Positions 40,051 through 51,915 of a stretch of 64,000 nucleotides of DNA are shown one piece after another. The DNA comes from Arenicola marina (Eukaryota > Annelida > Polychaeta > Arenicolidae). Within the stretch, counting starts at the first letter, position 1. Each line of letters starts with the position of its first letter. Both the position numbers and the translations under genes were made by a program. The notes under the pieces are model-generated. The model ran no database searches and had not been told where the DNA came from. It saw only the letters and a program-made list of their open reading frames with translations. Location: positions 12,489,971 through 12,553,970 of the forward strand of contig OZ025257.1 in NCBI GenBank assembly GCA_964019135.1. The letters are read 5' to 3'.

Positions 40051-41215
40051 GTTGCTTATACTTCAATACCCGGCATAAGAGAGTCACGTGCATCTCACAA
40101 TGTTATGCTTCAACCTGTTCTTTTACTTAATTTCCGAAATGACATAACATATCCTCCTCTTGGCGTTACCATGATCATTGCAATATGAAAGTAATAAAAG
40201 CGAAGAAATTGTTAATATGTAAATATGATGGCCGCCATTTTCAGTTGCTGTTCATTTTGCAATTTCGCAAATTTTGCTCATTAAAAAGTCATTATTAAAA
40301 CTATTGTGAGCTTACAGTATTGTAAAGCTGTAGATGACAGGAAAATAAATATGTTATCGTAACGGTTGCAGACCTCAATTTGAATATAAATAAATTGCGT
40401 AATCGCTATATAACGCACTGTATCGCTGCTCATGTTCGATCAATGGTTAAAGCTGTATATCGAGCCCTTTTTACCGCCAAAACTAAAGAGATCAAAATAC
40501 AAATAAGAATCAGTACTTGAATCATTCAAGATTTCTTTTATCTATACTCCACCCATACCAGATTGCCAAATAGAGGCTCTTACAGTACAAAATCCATGCA
40601 ATGTTTCACAATACCGAGACTAACAGCCGCGCTTATCCTCTAAATTATGTAAAGCGATGAAGATCGGTTCAATGGGTCCCCATTTCTTTACAAAGGCAGT
40701 GTGGGACATTGCAAGTTTCTCGAGTTTATAACTATAACTAATTGCATTTAAAACACACATTTGAAGCTTGGCTTGGAATTACCCCAGTTACATTTATAAA
40801 TAATAAATAAGTAAATAACAAAGATTGTTAAAAGCAGGGTTACAAGCTTGTACCTCTTCAGTATTCCCCTGGTATGATGCCGATAGTTAATCCTTATTTT
40901 CCTCAAATCTAACCCCAAAATCTAAATTCATAATATATTGCGTCAGACATTTCCATGTCACGGTTCAGCGCATGTGTGGATAAAAGGTGGCTTAAACACC
41001 AATCCGCACGTCACTATCCATCAATCGATCCCAATACAGCAATATACACAATGCTGTTCAATGCGTGGTCATAGCTTATATACTATACAAACCTTGGATG
41101 ACGTCTGTACGATAGGATGCGCTGCTATTCCAGATGGTATGTTAAATGAACAGGTCTTTAAAGAACCAGTCCTAGTGATATCGCAGAGATCTTTCCGTCG
41201 CGGTTCTGTGGCGAA
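40051..41215 (-). other. 5' region of the Ig receptor gene
   Basis: AT-rich. It may hold a 5' UTR exon and intron: minus-strand donor-like ACT|GTAAGC near 40315 and ACT|GTAAGA near 40578 could pair with the acceptor at 39996. The exon boundaries cannot be fixed from sequence alone. Confidence 0.35.
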
Positions 41216-41340
41216 CTATATACCACCCCTGTTCTCTCTGTAACGTTACGTCTCACCGCAGTGCTTTCTCACTAAACGGCACTCGTTCCAACGGTGCTAT
41301 GACGTCATCAAGCACAGTGGCTTCTAAAACAGTGACGTCA
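41216..41340 (-). promoter_or_regulatory. Candidate promoter: two CREs and a TATA box
   Basis: Minus-strand TATATA (within GTGGTATATAGTTCG) lies at 41217-41222. Two perfect TGACGTCA palindromes lie at 41300-41307 and 41333-41340, about 80 and 110 bases upstream in that orientation. No other gene start is evident nearby, so the Ig receptor is the likely client. A CREB/ATF-responsive promoter is inferred. Confidence 0.45.
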
Positions 41341-42227
41341 CGCTGCCGGTTCTGCAGAAAGGAGTCTGGCAGCATCGATGACTGATGTATAAACGTTTGA
41401 CATCGATGGGCTCTAGATGTAAAATATGACCACTGACGCCGAGGGTAGGCAGCCTACATGGAACTTTGAACGCGGTCTCTATATGATCCGGGCCCACACA
41501 GTGCGAATCAGACCCCCTATCTCGTCCTGGCTTCCTTTTCCACTGTCGCCGCTGTGGTTTAAGTTCACACGTGGTGTCTCGCTACTGTCACATTGGGTTA
41601 TGTCCGACACACCAACAAAGGCTTAGTGTCCGGGTACACGCATACATATATATAAAGCGATGTGAAATATGGGGTGTATATCCCGTGTGGGTGGGTGAGG
41701 GCAAGCTATATACACGTATTTGTATCCAGGGGTATATCCAGGGATTCGTATTTTTATGAACCCAGTTGAGACCCAGGGTTGGGGTGTTTGTGTCAAGACT
41801 GCGCTTCACTGCACAGCGCCCTCCCCACAGGGGAGTAATAATAATGGATACTATACTGGGACTAGCAGGATCAGGCGACCAGTGGGGGTAGAAATTGGGT
41901 AGGAATTGGTTGGGGTGTGGGGTAGGGTAGGGGGACATAGCCACGCTCCTGTCACGGGTGATAGGACAACCACTTCCGGTTCAGCAGAGGCCAGAGCCTC
42001 GTGGTGCGCGGTGCGCATGCGCGGGTTCGCCATGGAGATCCGGATCATACAGGACGCCTGACACCCCGAACAGTGCGACACTCGATCCTGGTCGCCTCCA
42101 GTGGCCTCTGCACACACAGACAGTCGAGGGGGACGTCAGTCGGCGGTATACCAGCTGCGTCGAGGTCAGAGGTCAAACAGCTGTCGGGATGGTGGGGTGG
42201 GGGAAACAGCGGGGGGGAGGGGGGCGG
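41341..42227. other. Intergenic region upstream of the Ig receptor
   Basis: No exon recognised. GGTATATCCAGGGATTCG-type short repeats near 41725-41750. A G-rich patch at 42190-42230. Confidence 0.4.
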
Positions 42228-42397
42228 GGCTTACTTGCTCAGTTGTTCAGTTGGCTGAGCTATAGATCAGCAGGTCTGGGGTTCACTCCCTCTTTGTACT
42301 TTCATATGCGGGATATTTTATGCAACATTCGACCCACTTTAACCTTCATTCGGCCTTTAGCCCACTATGGCCTAAAACACAAACTTTCATGTGCGGA
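42228..42397 (+). mobile_element. tRNA-derived SINE related to family A
   Basis: Box A-like TTCAGTTGGCTGAGC, then ATAGATCAGCAGGTCTGGGG and box B-like GGGGTTCACTCC. The tail ATGGCCTAAAACACAAACTT resembles GTGGCCTAAAACACCAACAT of the intact copy at 56611. It abuts the 33-bp minisatellite on its right. Confidence 0.6.
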
Positions 42398-42440
42398 TCG
42401 TTCGTATGACAACTGTATGTGACCCTGAGACCCGGCAATA

Positions 42441-43560
42441 GATTGATAAAAGCATGGCCGCTGCATGACAGCTGTATGACACTTGTATGACCACTGCATG
42501 ACAGCTGTATGACAATTGCATGACCACTGCATGACAGCTGTATGACAATTGCATGACCACTGCATGACAGCTGTATGACAATTGCATGACCACTGCATGA
42601 CAGCTGTCTGACACTTGAATGACCACTGCATGACAGCTGTATGACACTTGTATGACCACTGCATGACACTTGTATGACCACTGCATGACAGCTGTATGAC
42701 ACTTGTATGACCACTGCATGACAGCTGTATGACAATTGCATGACCACTGCATGACAGCTGTATGACAATTGCATGACCACTGCATGACAGCTGTATGACA
42801 ATTGCATGACCACTGCATGACAGCTGTCTGACACTTGAATGACCACTGCATGACAGCTGTATGACACTTGTATGACCACTGCATGACAGCTGTATGACAC
42901 TTGTATGACCACTGCATGACAGCTGTATGACACTTGTATGACCACTGCATGACAGCTGTACGACAATTGCATGACCACTGCATGACAGCTGTATGACAAT
43001 TGCATGACCACTGCATGACAGCTGTCTGACACTTGAATGACCACTGCATGACAGCTGCATGACACTTGTATGACCACTGCATGACAGCTGCATGACAATT
43101 GCATAACCACTGTATGACAGCTGTATGACACTTGTATGACCACTGCATAACAGCTGTATGACACTTGTATGACCACTGCATGACAGCTGTATGACAATTG
43201 CATAACCACTGCATGACAGCTGTATGACAATTGCATGACCACTGCATGACAGCTGTATGACAATTGCATGACCACTGCATGACAGCTGTCTGACACTTGA
43301 ATGACCACTGCATGACAGCTGTATGACACTTGTATGACCACTGCATGACACTTGTATGCCCACTGTATGACAGCTGTATGACACTTGTATGACCACTGCA
43401 TGACATCTGTATGACAATTGCATGACCACTGCATGACAGCTGTATGACACTTGTAGGACCACTGCATGACAGCTGTATGACAATTGCATGGCACTGCATG
43501 ACAGCTGTATGACACTTGTATGACCACTGCATGACAGCTGTATGACAAACAATTGTGTGA
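42441..43560. repeat. Minisatellite: 11-bp monomers in a 33-bp higher-order unit, about 34 units
   Basis: The monomers are CATGACCACTG, CATGACAGCTG and TATGACAATTG/TATGACACTTG, all variants of YATGACNNNTG. They cycle in that order as a 33-bp unit. Some units drop one monomer (near 42655 and 43340). The minus strand lacks stops in all frames, giving spurious reading frames of 395-483 codons. Confidence 0.97.
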
Positions 43561-44040
43561 CAACTTAATGAATAATAACTGTATGGCAAATGAATGAAAA
43601 CTTGTTTGCTGTGTTACAGATGCACGGGTTATGGGGTAAGGACCGAAGATGGCAGAGAGGGTGAAATTCGTCCCACTTACGAGCACAGGAAGTAGACGTC
43701 TAAATACTAGAATGCGGTTACGTCGCACGAGATACGGATTTCTAAGAAGCACATCCGGGCATTGCTGGAAGAGACGTCGAGACGGTGGCGACATCACATA
43801 CGGGCGTCCGAGTCATTAATTCTGATAAGTTGTGGTGGAATCTAATACCCCTGCCCGCAAAAACCATATGACTGCGGCTTAACACAAGCCGGTCATGTTC
43901 TGGGGCGATGGAGTGCTGGCTTAAGCCAGATTTATGATATTCCACCTCTTGTGAACAGCTACAACCGACTGACTTCACATAACACTGAAGAGGGTGGCTT
44001 TGCCATATAATATATGTTACCTATGCAAATATTGAAAATA
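43561..44040. other. Intergenic
   Basis: No gene or repeat recognised. Confidence 0.5.
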
Positions 44041-44290
44041 ACAAGTACTGTAGTAAATGCTATGGTATATACTGTAGTAAATTCTATGTTATGTACTGCA
44101 GTAAATTCTATAGTATGTATTGTAGTAAATGTTATTGTATGTATTGTAGTAAGTTCTATGATAGGCTATGTATTGTAGTGGATTCTATGGTATGTATTGT
44201 AGTGAATTCTATGGTATGTATTGTAGTGAATTCTATGGTATGTATTGTAGTGAATTCTATGGTATGTATTGTAGTAAATTCTATAGTACT
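44041..44290. repeat. Minisatellite, about 24-bp unit, about 10 copies
   Basis: The unit is CTATGGTATGTATTGTAGTG plus AATT; left copies are more diverged (TACTGTAGTAAATG). Confidence 0.95.
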
Positions 44291-44393
44291 TTCAATAAAT
44301 AAATAAGTTTTTCGCTCTTACTAACATAATCTTGCATCGTTCTATCCATAGTGCACATTTGTACTATATAATTCCCCCTTCCCTCGCTTTTCG

Positions 44394-44480
44394 TGGATAT
44401 GTTGAGCTCCTGGATATTCACGATAAACAATGAAATATTCAAAATTGTTTTTATTTACACCATGTATATCAGTAAAATGA
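44394..44480 (+). repeat. Left arm of an inverted repeat
   Basis: TGGATATGTTGAGCTCCTGG, ATATT, then TTTACACCATGTATATCAGT match the reverse complement of 45033-45107. The arms enclose about 550 bases, so a transposon with long, diverged inverted termini is possible. Confidence 0.65.
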
Positions 44481-44584
44481 CCCCCCCCCCCCCCCCGCCC
44501 CCAGCCACTTTTTTTTTCGGGCATCGACTCTCGGAATGCCCCCCTGCCCCCTTCCCTTGTTTTAACTCCTGGTTCCGCCCCTAC
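44475..44584 (+). mobile_element. Fragment of TIR transposon (right end)
   Basis: Poly-C body and an end reading TCCTGGTTCCGCCCCT, similar to the right end of the element at 33700-34004. The left end was not found. Confidence 0.4.
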
Positions 44585-44659
44585 ATGCATGGGCCAATGT
44601 GTTTACAAGTGTCCCCATTTCTGTTGCTGTCACTGTAACGTTACCACTTTACTGTGGGA

Positions 44660-44857
44660 CTATGTCAGTTTGTCTGACTTAGCAGGCGGTCTTAGTAATG
44701 TGGCCCGCCACCGCCAGGGGCCGTCGAGGGTCTCACGCGAGCCTCGAAACACCCGGATGCTGTAGGTAACCTGATCAATCTGCGACCTGCATAAATAGGT
44801 CGGGTCACACTGGGTCAGAGAATTCGCGCTTACACTAAACAAATACAACAACAACAA
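44660..44857 (-). other. Short open frame between the inverted-repeat arms
   Basis: The frame reads ...TQCDPTYLCRSQIDQVTYSI then RVFRGSRETLDGPWRWRATL and stops after SDKLT. There is no ATG. A candidate acceptor (CTATTTATGCAG) precedes SQIDQV. Composition looks more protein-like than its surroundings, but no family is recognised. It could be a terminal exon or a relic. Confidence 0.2.
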
Positions 44858-44990
44858 CGCTTTAGTTCAAAACAAATATCCGTTATTGCTGTTGCAAGGT
44901 TTTATGGGGCGGGACAAATCTAGAAACAACAATAATGCTCTAGTTCAAAAACAAATATCCGTTATTGTTATTATAAGGTTGTATCGAGGA
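44850..44990. repeat. Tandem duplication, about 73 bp, 2 copies
   Basis: TTTAGTTCAAAACAAATATC and CGTTATTGCTGTTGCAAGGT recur as CTAGTTCAAAAACAAATATC and CGTTATTGTTATTATAAGGT. Confidence 0.75.
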
Positions 44991-45032
44991 AAAAGGCAAA
45001 GATCTGAAAGCATGACGTGGGCGGCATCAAAG

Positions 45033-45107
45033 AAGTATTTTGTCACTGGTGTACATGGTGTAATTAAAAACTATTCTAAATAATATCCAGGGGCTCAACA
45101 TATCCAG
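45033..45107 (-). repeat. Right arm of an inverted repeat
   Basis: The reverse complement reads TGGATATGTTGAGCCCCTGG, ATATT, then TTACACCATGTACACCAGTG, matching 44394-44480. Confidence 0.65.
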
Positions 45108-45581
45108 ACTTCTGGCAATAAAAGCACGGTTGATGTTTCTATTTGTCCCATACTGGTGTACATGTTAACGTACAGAAACATCACTTAGTTAGTATTACAC
45201 GAGTCTTGCCAAGACGACGTTAATTTAGATATTGCATTGGAAGAAGGTTTACGAAACATCGTAATTGAATCGAAGAGTTTAAATTTTGGAAGGTGTAACT
45301 GACGTATATACAGTATTACATGTAATCTAGTATAGAAACTCATTTATCTAAAAGTTGCTCTGTTTTCCTTTTAAATATTTTGGACTTTATTGCCCCTATT
45401 ATGGTGTAAATGATTTACCAAGGGTCCGTAAATGAAAACCAACTTATTCGAAAATGGGATATCATTTTTTCAAAGGTAACTGTATTGCTATTCTACTTGT
45501 TCATAAATTGGTTGGACCCCCCTTTTCGTCGTAGATTCCTGCATTAATCGAAAACACGGTAACTTATTAATTTGTAGAAGG
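45108..45581. other. Intergenic, AT-rich
   Basis: No gene or repeat recognised. Confidence 0.5.
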
Positions 45582-45717
45582 AGAAATTGTTGCTGTTAAC
45601 TCTATACTATAAAATTGTTGCTGTTAACTCTATACTATAGCTGTTAACTCTATACTATAAAATTGTTGCTGTTAACTCTATACTATAAAATTGTTGCTGT
45701 TAACTCTATACTATATC
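45582..45717. repeat. 27-bp tandem repeat, about 5 copies
   Basis: The unit is AAATTGTTGCTGTTAACTCT plus ATACTAT; one copy is shortened to CTGTTAACTCTATACTAT. Confidence 0.93.
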
Positions 45718-47984
45718 AGTTTTGCATCTTCTGTTATCTATCTGTACCTTTAAGTGTCAATATAATCTTGATGTAGACCGTGAAAACAGAAATCACCCGA
45801 ATGCGCCGCCGCCATCTTGGGATGAGCGTAACTTAGCTTGCGACAGACTGCGCCCCCCTGGGGAGGGAGGGCAGGGGGGGGGGGCGGGGGACGGGGGACG
45901 GATACAAAAAAGTATAAGGAGGTCCTTCTGGGATCCCCAAGATCTTACCCATCCAAGTACTAAGAACTGTGTAAAATTAGAGCCCATTCACGTAGGCCTA
46001 CCAGCTGAGAAAATTGCGCGACTTTGGCAAAATCCTAAGGAACGGACAGCTCTAGCTCAAGCTTGAAAATTGAGCCGACCCATTGGCGTACCAACTGCCC
46101 CACAGTAGATGAATGCAGGTACCAACAGGGGATAATTTAGGACCCATCGGCGTACCAAAATGAATGAAAATAACACCCCTTCCAACGGCACGCCTCCAGC
46201 AACAATAGCATTTCCATAGTAGCTATTGGAGGATGTATTTATACAGGTAAATGTTAGCCAAGTGAAGACCAGCTCGCCTTCACCTCCGTGACTTTTGGCA
46301 CGTTTTGTTTCCTAGTTTCCAGAACCCCCGAGGACTGGCACATGAATCAGTTGTACCACAAGGTCACCATGTAAAGAATTGCTGTTCACCGATGCTTCCG
46401 TCTAAACACGAAATGAAAAAACATGTATCTGGACTGGGCGCTTGGGTAGCTCCACCATGACCACACACATGCGCACACTGCTACCGCCAACTTACATCAA
46501 AACTACTTAATACTTAATCCAATGTACTTAATCCAATGCTGGGTTTGGGGGGGGGTGGTCGCGGTACAGCCCCCCCCCCCCTTTCACCTCCAAAATCCAC
46601 TCGGCGAGGGCGTTTTGCTGGCAAAATCCGCTCGGAAGGGGTATTTTTCTCCGTTGACCCGTTAAATGTCGCAGTTCCATGCAGACACCAGGTCGACCAA
46701 CTTCTTTGTCACGGCTAACCCGCTCGGTTTACTCTTTTTTCACGGCAAACCTGCTCTGTGAACGCACATTGTCAGTCCTCCCCCCGGAAGTATATCGGGT
46801 ATCTCACACCTCAGGTATCAATTTGCCCCAACATAACCCCCCCCCCCCGGGATTTTAGTGTGACTATCGCTGGCCAAACAAGATTTTTGAACCGCTAGAA
46901 GCTGTTAATGAACCATTACAGACTAACGTTAAATCCTTCATGTCTGGGCCGATGTAATTTGTATGTAAAATGACGCCAAAAACCTGTTATATTTATTGTC
47001 CATTGTGTGATATGAAAGCAAGCTTATCTTGTCTTGTAAGGATGTGATAAATTTGCGAAGAACCCCCTGACTTTGGTTAACTGGGTAGAAGAGGGTGGTT
47101 TTAAATGATGAAACGTTGGGTGCGCAACCTTATATGTTCCCTTCTCAAATTTTCTCTTCTCCGGGCTGGTCATTTTCGTTCCATATTCATTTGATTTTTT
47201 TTCTTAATTCTCGATTTGCTATGGAACACACAATTTTGACAATAACTTACTTACATTAGTATTCTTTACCCAATTTATTGATATTTGTGTCATACATCGC
47301 CTCTCATTTTTTCACAGAATGTGACAGGCAATGTAATTAATCTACATAATATTTGCATGTATTCAAATACAATATATACAGATATAAACACAACAATATA
47401 AAAACATTATATATGGTATCAATAGATAGACTATATGTCAACATGTAAGTTAGGCGGATGTACTTACAATTATTATTTATAGGTGACACATATCAACATA
47501 CATATATATATATATAGCTTCTCTATATGGGGCGATCCTGGGGTTAAACCTTCTGGATTCGGTGTGTAACATAATGATGGAAACTAGGCGGCGGCAATCC
47601 CATCCAAATCCTGTTTGTGATTGAGTATTTGCGCGATATATAAACACGAGAGTAAGTTTAATAGAGAATTAGATCAGGTTACCTCAGTCCCTGGATGGGC
47701 GGATGTCGACGCCTGTTAGTTCAATGTGCTGATGGGTGTGACTATGTCATAATTAGTACAGTACAGTGCATCCAGGGTTTACATCGCCTCCTCTAATTGG
47801 AGATCACCATCCGTCAGAATAAGGAGGAGGGGGGGGGGAGAACCACAGATATATCACTTTTTAGTCCTGCCTGTTCGATACCAAGATTGTCACTTGTCCA
47901 TTCAGCCAAGCCCCCAGCTGGATCATATGACTTTTGGTAGACATTAGTCTACCCCACACCTATATCCTGATGCCAGCTGTCAGC
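45718..47984. other. Intergenic region
   Basis: GACCCATTGGCGTACCAAC (46078) and GACCCATCGGCGTACCAAA (46141) are a short direct repeat. Poly-G at 45875-45885 and 46548-46555; poly-C at 46571-46582 and 46838-46848. The 46540-46750 stretch repeats CCGCTCGG and GGCAAAATCC motifs. No exon recognised. Confidence 0.4.
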
Positions 47985-50270
47985 TCAGCCTGTCTTACAG
48001 TTAGATCGCAACTAGATTATGGCATCTGCCACTTCAGCCTGTCTCACAAATAGATTATGTCATCTATCACTTCAGCCTGCCTCACAAATAGATTATGTCA
48101 TCTATCACTTCAGCCTGTCTCACAACTAGATTGTGTCACCTGTCACTTCAGCCTGTCTCACAACTAGATTATGTCAGCTATCACTTCAGCCTGCCTCACA
48201 AATAGATTATGTCACCTGTCACTTCAGCCTGTCTCACAACTAGATTATGTCATCTGCCACTTCAGCCTGTCTCACAACTAGATTATGTCAGCTATCACTT
48301 CAGCCTGCCTCACAAATAGATTATGTCACCTGTCACTTCAGCCTGTCTCACAACTAGATTATGTCACATATCACTTCAAACTGTCTCACGAATAGATTAT
48401 GTCAGCTATCACTTCAGCCTGCTTCACAAATAGATTATGTCACCTATCACTTCAGCCTGCCTCACAAATAGATTATGTCACCTATCACTTCAGCCTGTAT
48501 CACAAATAGATTATGCCACCTATCACTTCAGCCTGTCTCACAAATAGATTATTTCACCTATCATTTCAGCCTGTCTTACAAATAGATTATTTCACCTATG
48601 ATTTCAGATTGTCTCACAAATATATTATGTCACCTATCACTTCAGCCTGTCTCACAACTAGATTATGTCAGCTATCACTTCAGCCTGCCTCACAAATAGA
48701 TTATGTCACCTGTCACTTCAGCCTGTCTCACAACTAGATTATGTCAGCTATCACTTCAGCCTGCCTCACAAATAGATTATGTCACCTGTCACTTCAGCCT
48801 GCCTCACAAATAGATTATGTCACCTGTCACTTCAGCCTGTCTCACAACTAGATTATGTCACATATCACTTCAAACTGTCTCACGAATAGATTATGTCAGC
48901 TATCACTTCAGCCTGCCTCACAAATAGATTATGTCACCTATCACTTCAGCCTGTATCACAAATAGATTATGCCACCTATCACTTCAGCCTGTCTCACAAA
49001 TAGATTATTTCACCTATCATTTCAGCCTGTCTTACAAATAGATTATTTCACCTATGATTTCAGATTGTCTCACAAATATATTATGTCACCTATCACTTCA
49101 GCCTGTCTCACAAATAGAGTATGTCAGCTATCACTTCAGCCTGCCTCACAAATAGATTATGTCACCTATCACTATAGCCTGTATCACAAATAGATTATGT
49201 CACCTATCATTTCAGCCTGTCTTACAAATAGATTATTTCACCTATGATTTCAGATTGTCTTACAAATATATTATGTCACCTATCACTTCAGCCTGTCTCA
49301 CAAATATATTATGTCACCTATCACTTCAGCCTGTCTCACAAATAGATTATTTCACCTATCACTTCAGCCTGTATCACAAATAGATTATGTCACCTATCAC
49401 TTCCGCCTGTCTTACAAATAGATTATTTCACCTATCATTTCAGCCTGTCTTACAAATAGTTTATTTCACCTATGATTTCAGATTGTCTCACAAATATATT
49501 ATGTCACCTATCACCTCAGCCTGTCTCACAAATAGAGTATGTCAGCTATCACTTCAGCCTGTCTCACAAATAGATTATCTCACCTGTCCTTCCGGCTTGT
49601 CTCACAACTAGATTATGTCACCTATCACTTCAGCATGTCTCACAAATAGATTATGTCACTTATAACTTCAGCCTGTCTCACAACTATAGTTTATGTCGTC
49701 TGTCACCTCAGCCTGTCTCACAACTAGATTATGTCGCCTGTCACGCCAGCCTGTCTCAAAACTAGATTATGTCACCTATCACTTCAACTTGTCTCACAAA
49801 TAGATTATGTCACCTATCACTTCAGCCTGTCTCACAAATAGATTATGTCACCTGTCACTTTAGTCTGTCTCACAACTAGATTATGTCACCTATCACTTCA
49901 GCCTGTCTCACAAATAGATTATGTCACTTATCACTTCAGCCTGTCTCACAAATAGATTATGTCACCTATCACTTCAGCTTGTCTCACAAATAGATCATGT
50001 CACCTATCACTTCAGCCTGTCTCACAAATAGATCATGTCACCTATCACTTCAGCCTGTCTTACAAATAGATTATGTCACCTATGATTTCATATTGTCTCA
50101 CAAATATATTGTCACCTATCACTTCAGCCTGTCCTACAAATAGATTATGTCACCTATGACTTCAGATTGTCTCACAAATATATTGTCACCTATCACTTCA
50201 GCCTGTCCTACAAATAGATTATGTCACCTATCGCTTCAGCCTGTCTTACAACTAGATTATGTCACACTTA
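47985..50270. repeat. Minisatellite, 38-bp unit, about 59 copies, with a 456-bp higher-order duplication
   Basis: The unit is CACCTATCACTTCAGCCTGT then CTCACAAATAGATTATGT. Most copies keep exactly 38 bases. A block containing the rare variants CTTCAAACTGTCTCACGAAT and GATTTCAGATTGTCTCAC near 48360-48620 recurs 456 bases (12 units) later at about 48840-49080. Rows lacking the 38-bp phase occur only near 49687 and 50105-50190. Confidence 0.97.
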
Positions 50271-51672
50271 TCCTCATACTATAGTGCCACCGTACGTATT
50301 TGTCAGTCGCTTGCCTGATCCAAATACAAAACATTATTTATGTTGTGTTCGGTTTGTAAAACATTTTATATCTATTACAGGATGCCACTTGGGCTGACAA
50401 GATATATATAGCTGATCTATACATAGACTGTTAGTTCAGGAGGTAAAAGTTTATATGGCTGCCTTTATGGGATTGTCATCGTGGAATTGCAAGATTTGGC
50501 TAAGAGGTACACGTGAAATGAGATGTTTGTGGTTTAGGTCGCTCTTAGGGCGGTATACGGCAGTGCAAACTTCTTTGAAAAAGCAAGGCGGGGAGGGGAG
50601 GGGGGGGGTGGTATAGTGTGGTTCTTTGTATTGATAATATCGGTATTTAAGGTCATCTTCATCTTGCGTGTACTGCGTATTATGGCCATGAGTCACACCA
50701 AACAAACAGGCACTATTTAGCTTTCTCCCTTGCCATTTCTATGTTATTTTAGTCCAGTACATGATAAGACCATGGCAGACGTGCGCTGCCTTCAGGGTTC
50801 AACTATAATACGAAACGAAACGTTGTGGTATTATTACGCTATGTCAGATCGTTAGAACGGTTATGGTTGGCATGCGGCCGTCTGCATAAGACGATAGATT
50901 TGCAGCTTTTTTGTGATTTAAGAAGTCCGATTTGTTTCACGACATAAGCGCTTATGACTGAACGGAACGTTATAAAACACTTTGTTATCCCAGATGTCAT
51001 AACGTTACCATCAGACCGTCGACTATTGTAAACAAGTCACCTGATGTTGCGTAATACTTACAACGTTCTGGCGATACCAAAATGCTACAACCTCAAGATG
51101 ATTAGTGTGCGATGTTCAGATAACGTTCCCACAACGTTTCACACATCGCAATGTCATACCTTTAGACGTGCGGTGGTTGTTGGAAGGATTCGTAGTGCGG
51201 AGGGAGCGTCGTAAGGCAGACGTAACCTCTAACACTGAACTGAACACCAATTAAGATCGGGAGAAGTCTACTAATTGCATTGAAATGTGCTGACATCTAG
51301 CGGATCATTTAGTATCAACTGATACGCAATTATCGCCAGATATTTGAAATATGAAACACCGGAAATGCGTCATCTAGCGCAGGAAACCAGAAAACACTTC
51401 TGACGAGAATGACAAATCGATTTTCCCCTCAATTTAAATGCGACATCGAACCAACGAGGCGACTTAAAGGCCTCCGCCTACACAAGTCTAATGATGGAAA
51501 ACAAAACCATCGGTCTATTAAAAATAAACTGCACCCCAGCTAAATGAAGAGAGAAAAATATGAAATCTGACGCCACGCTTTTGACTTTCAATTTACTTTG
51601 TCAATCACTAATTTTAATGATATTGTAGCATCTGATCAAGTTTACCAAAAATATTGTTGATTAATTAATGAC
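50271..51672. other. Intergenic region
   Basis: No exon or repeat recognised. One poly-G run at 50600-50610. Confidence 0.5.
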
Positions 51673-51673
51673 A

Positions 51674-51915
51674 CCAGGGAGCCGTCGTAGTCAGGTGGTA
51701 GTGCGCTCGACTGCAGACCAACAGGTTGGGGGTTCAAACCCTGCCCGTGTCTGGGGGAGTCGCCGTGGTCGAGATGTAGTCTTCTCGGCTGCAGACCAAC
51801 AGGTTGGGGGTTCAAACCCTGCCCGTGTCTGAGGGAGCCGCAATGGACTGGTGGTAGCCCGCTCGACTGCAGACCAACAGGTTGGGGGTTCAAACCCCCG
51901 CCCGTGTCTGGGGGA
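51674..51915 (+). repeat. Three tandem tRNA-like units, about 80 bp each
   Basis: Each unit has CTGCAGACCAACAGGTTGG and GGGGTTCAAACC, a perfect box B (GGTTCAAACC). Unit 1 has box A-like TAGTCAGGTGGTAGTGCGC and unit 3 TGGTGGTAGCCCGC; unit 2 is weaker. The acceptor and anticodon stems do not pair well, so these are tRNA-derived rather than tRNA genes. GACTGCAGACCAA resembles GACCGCAGATCAA of the family A SINE head. Confidence 0.7.

Noticed and set aside
42346-43797. Three overlapping minus-strand frames of 395-483 codons
   Set aside because: The 33-bp repeat is open in all minus frames; the encoded CHAVVIQVSYS-type repeats are artefacts.
45722-46066. 114-codon plus-strand frame as a gene
   Set aside because: It crosses a poly-G tract, has no domain and no splice or start support.
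47985-50270. CRISPR-like array of 38-bp repeats
   Set aside because: There are no unique spacers: the units are contiguous and the whole period is repeat. The genome is animal.
51674-51915. Cluster of three tRNA genes
   Set aside because: Acceptor and anticodon stems do not form convincingly in any of the three units; treated as tRNA-derived.
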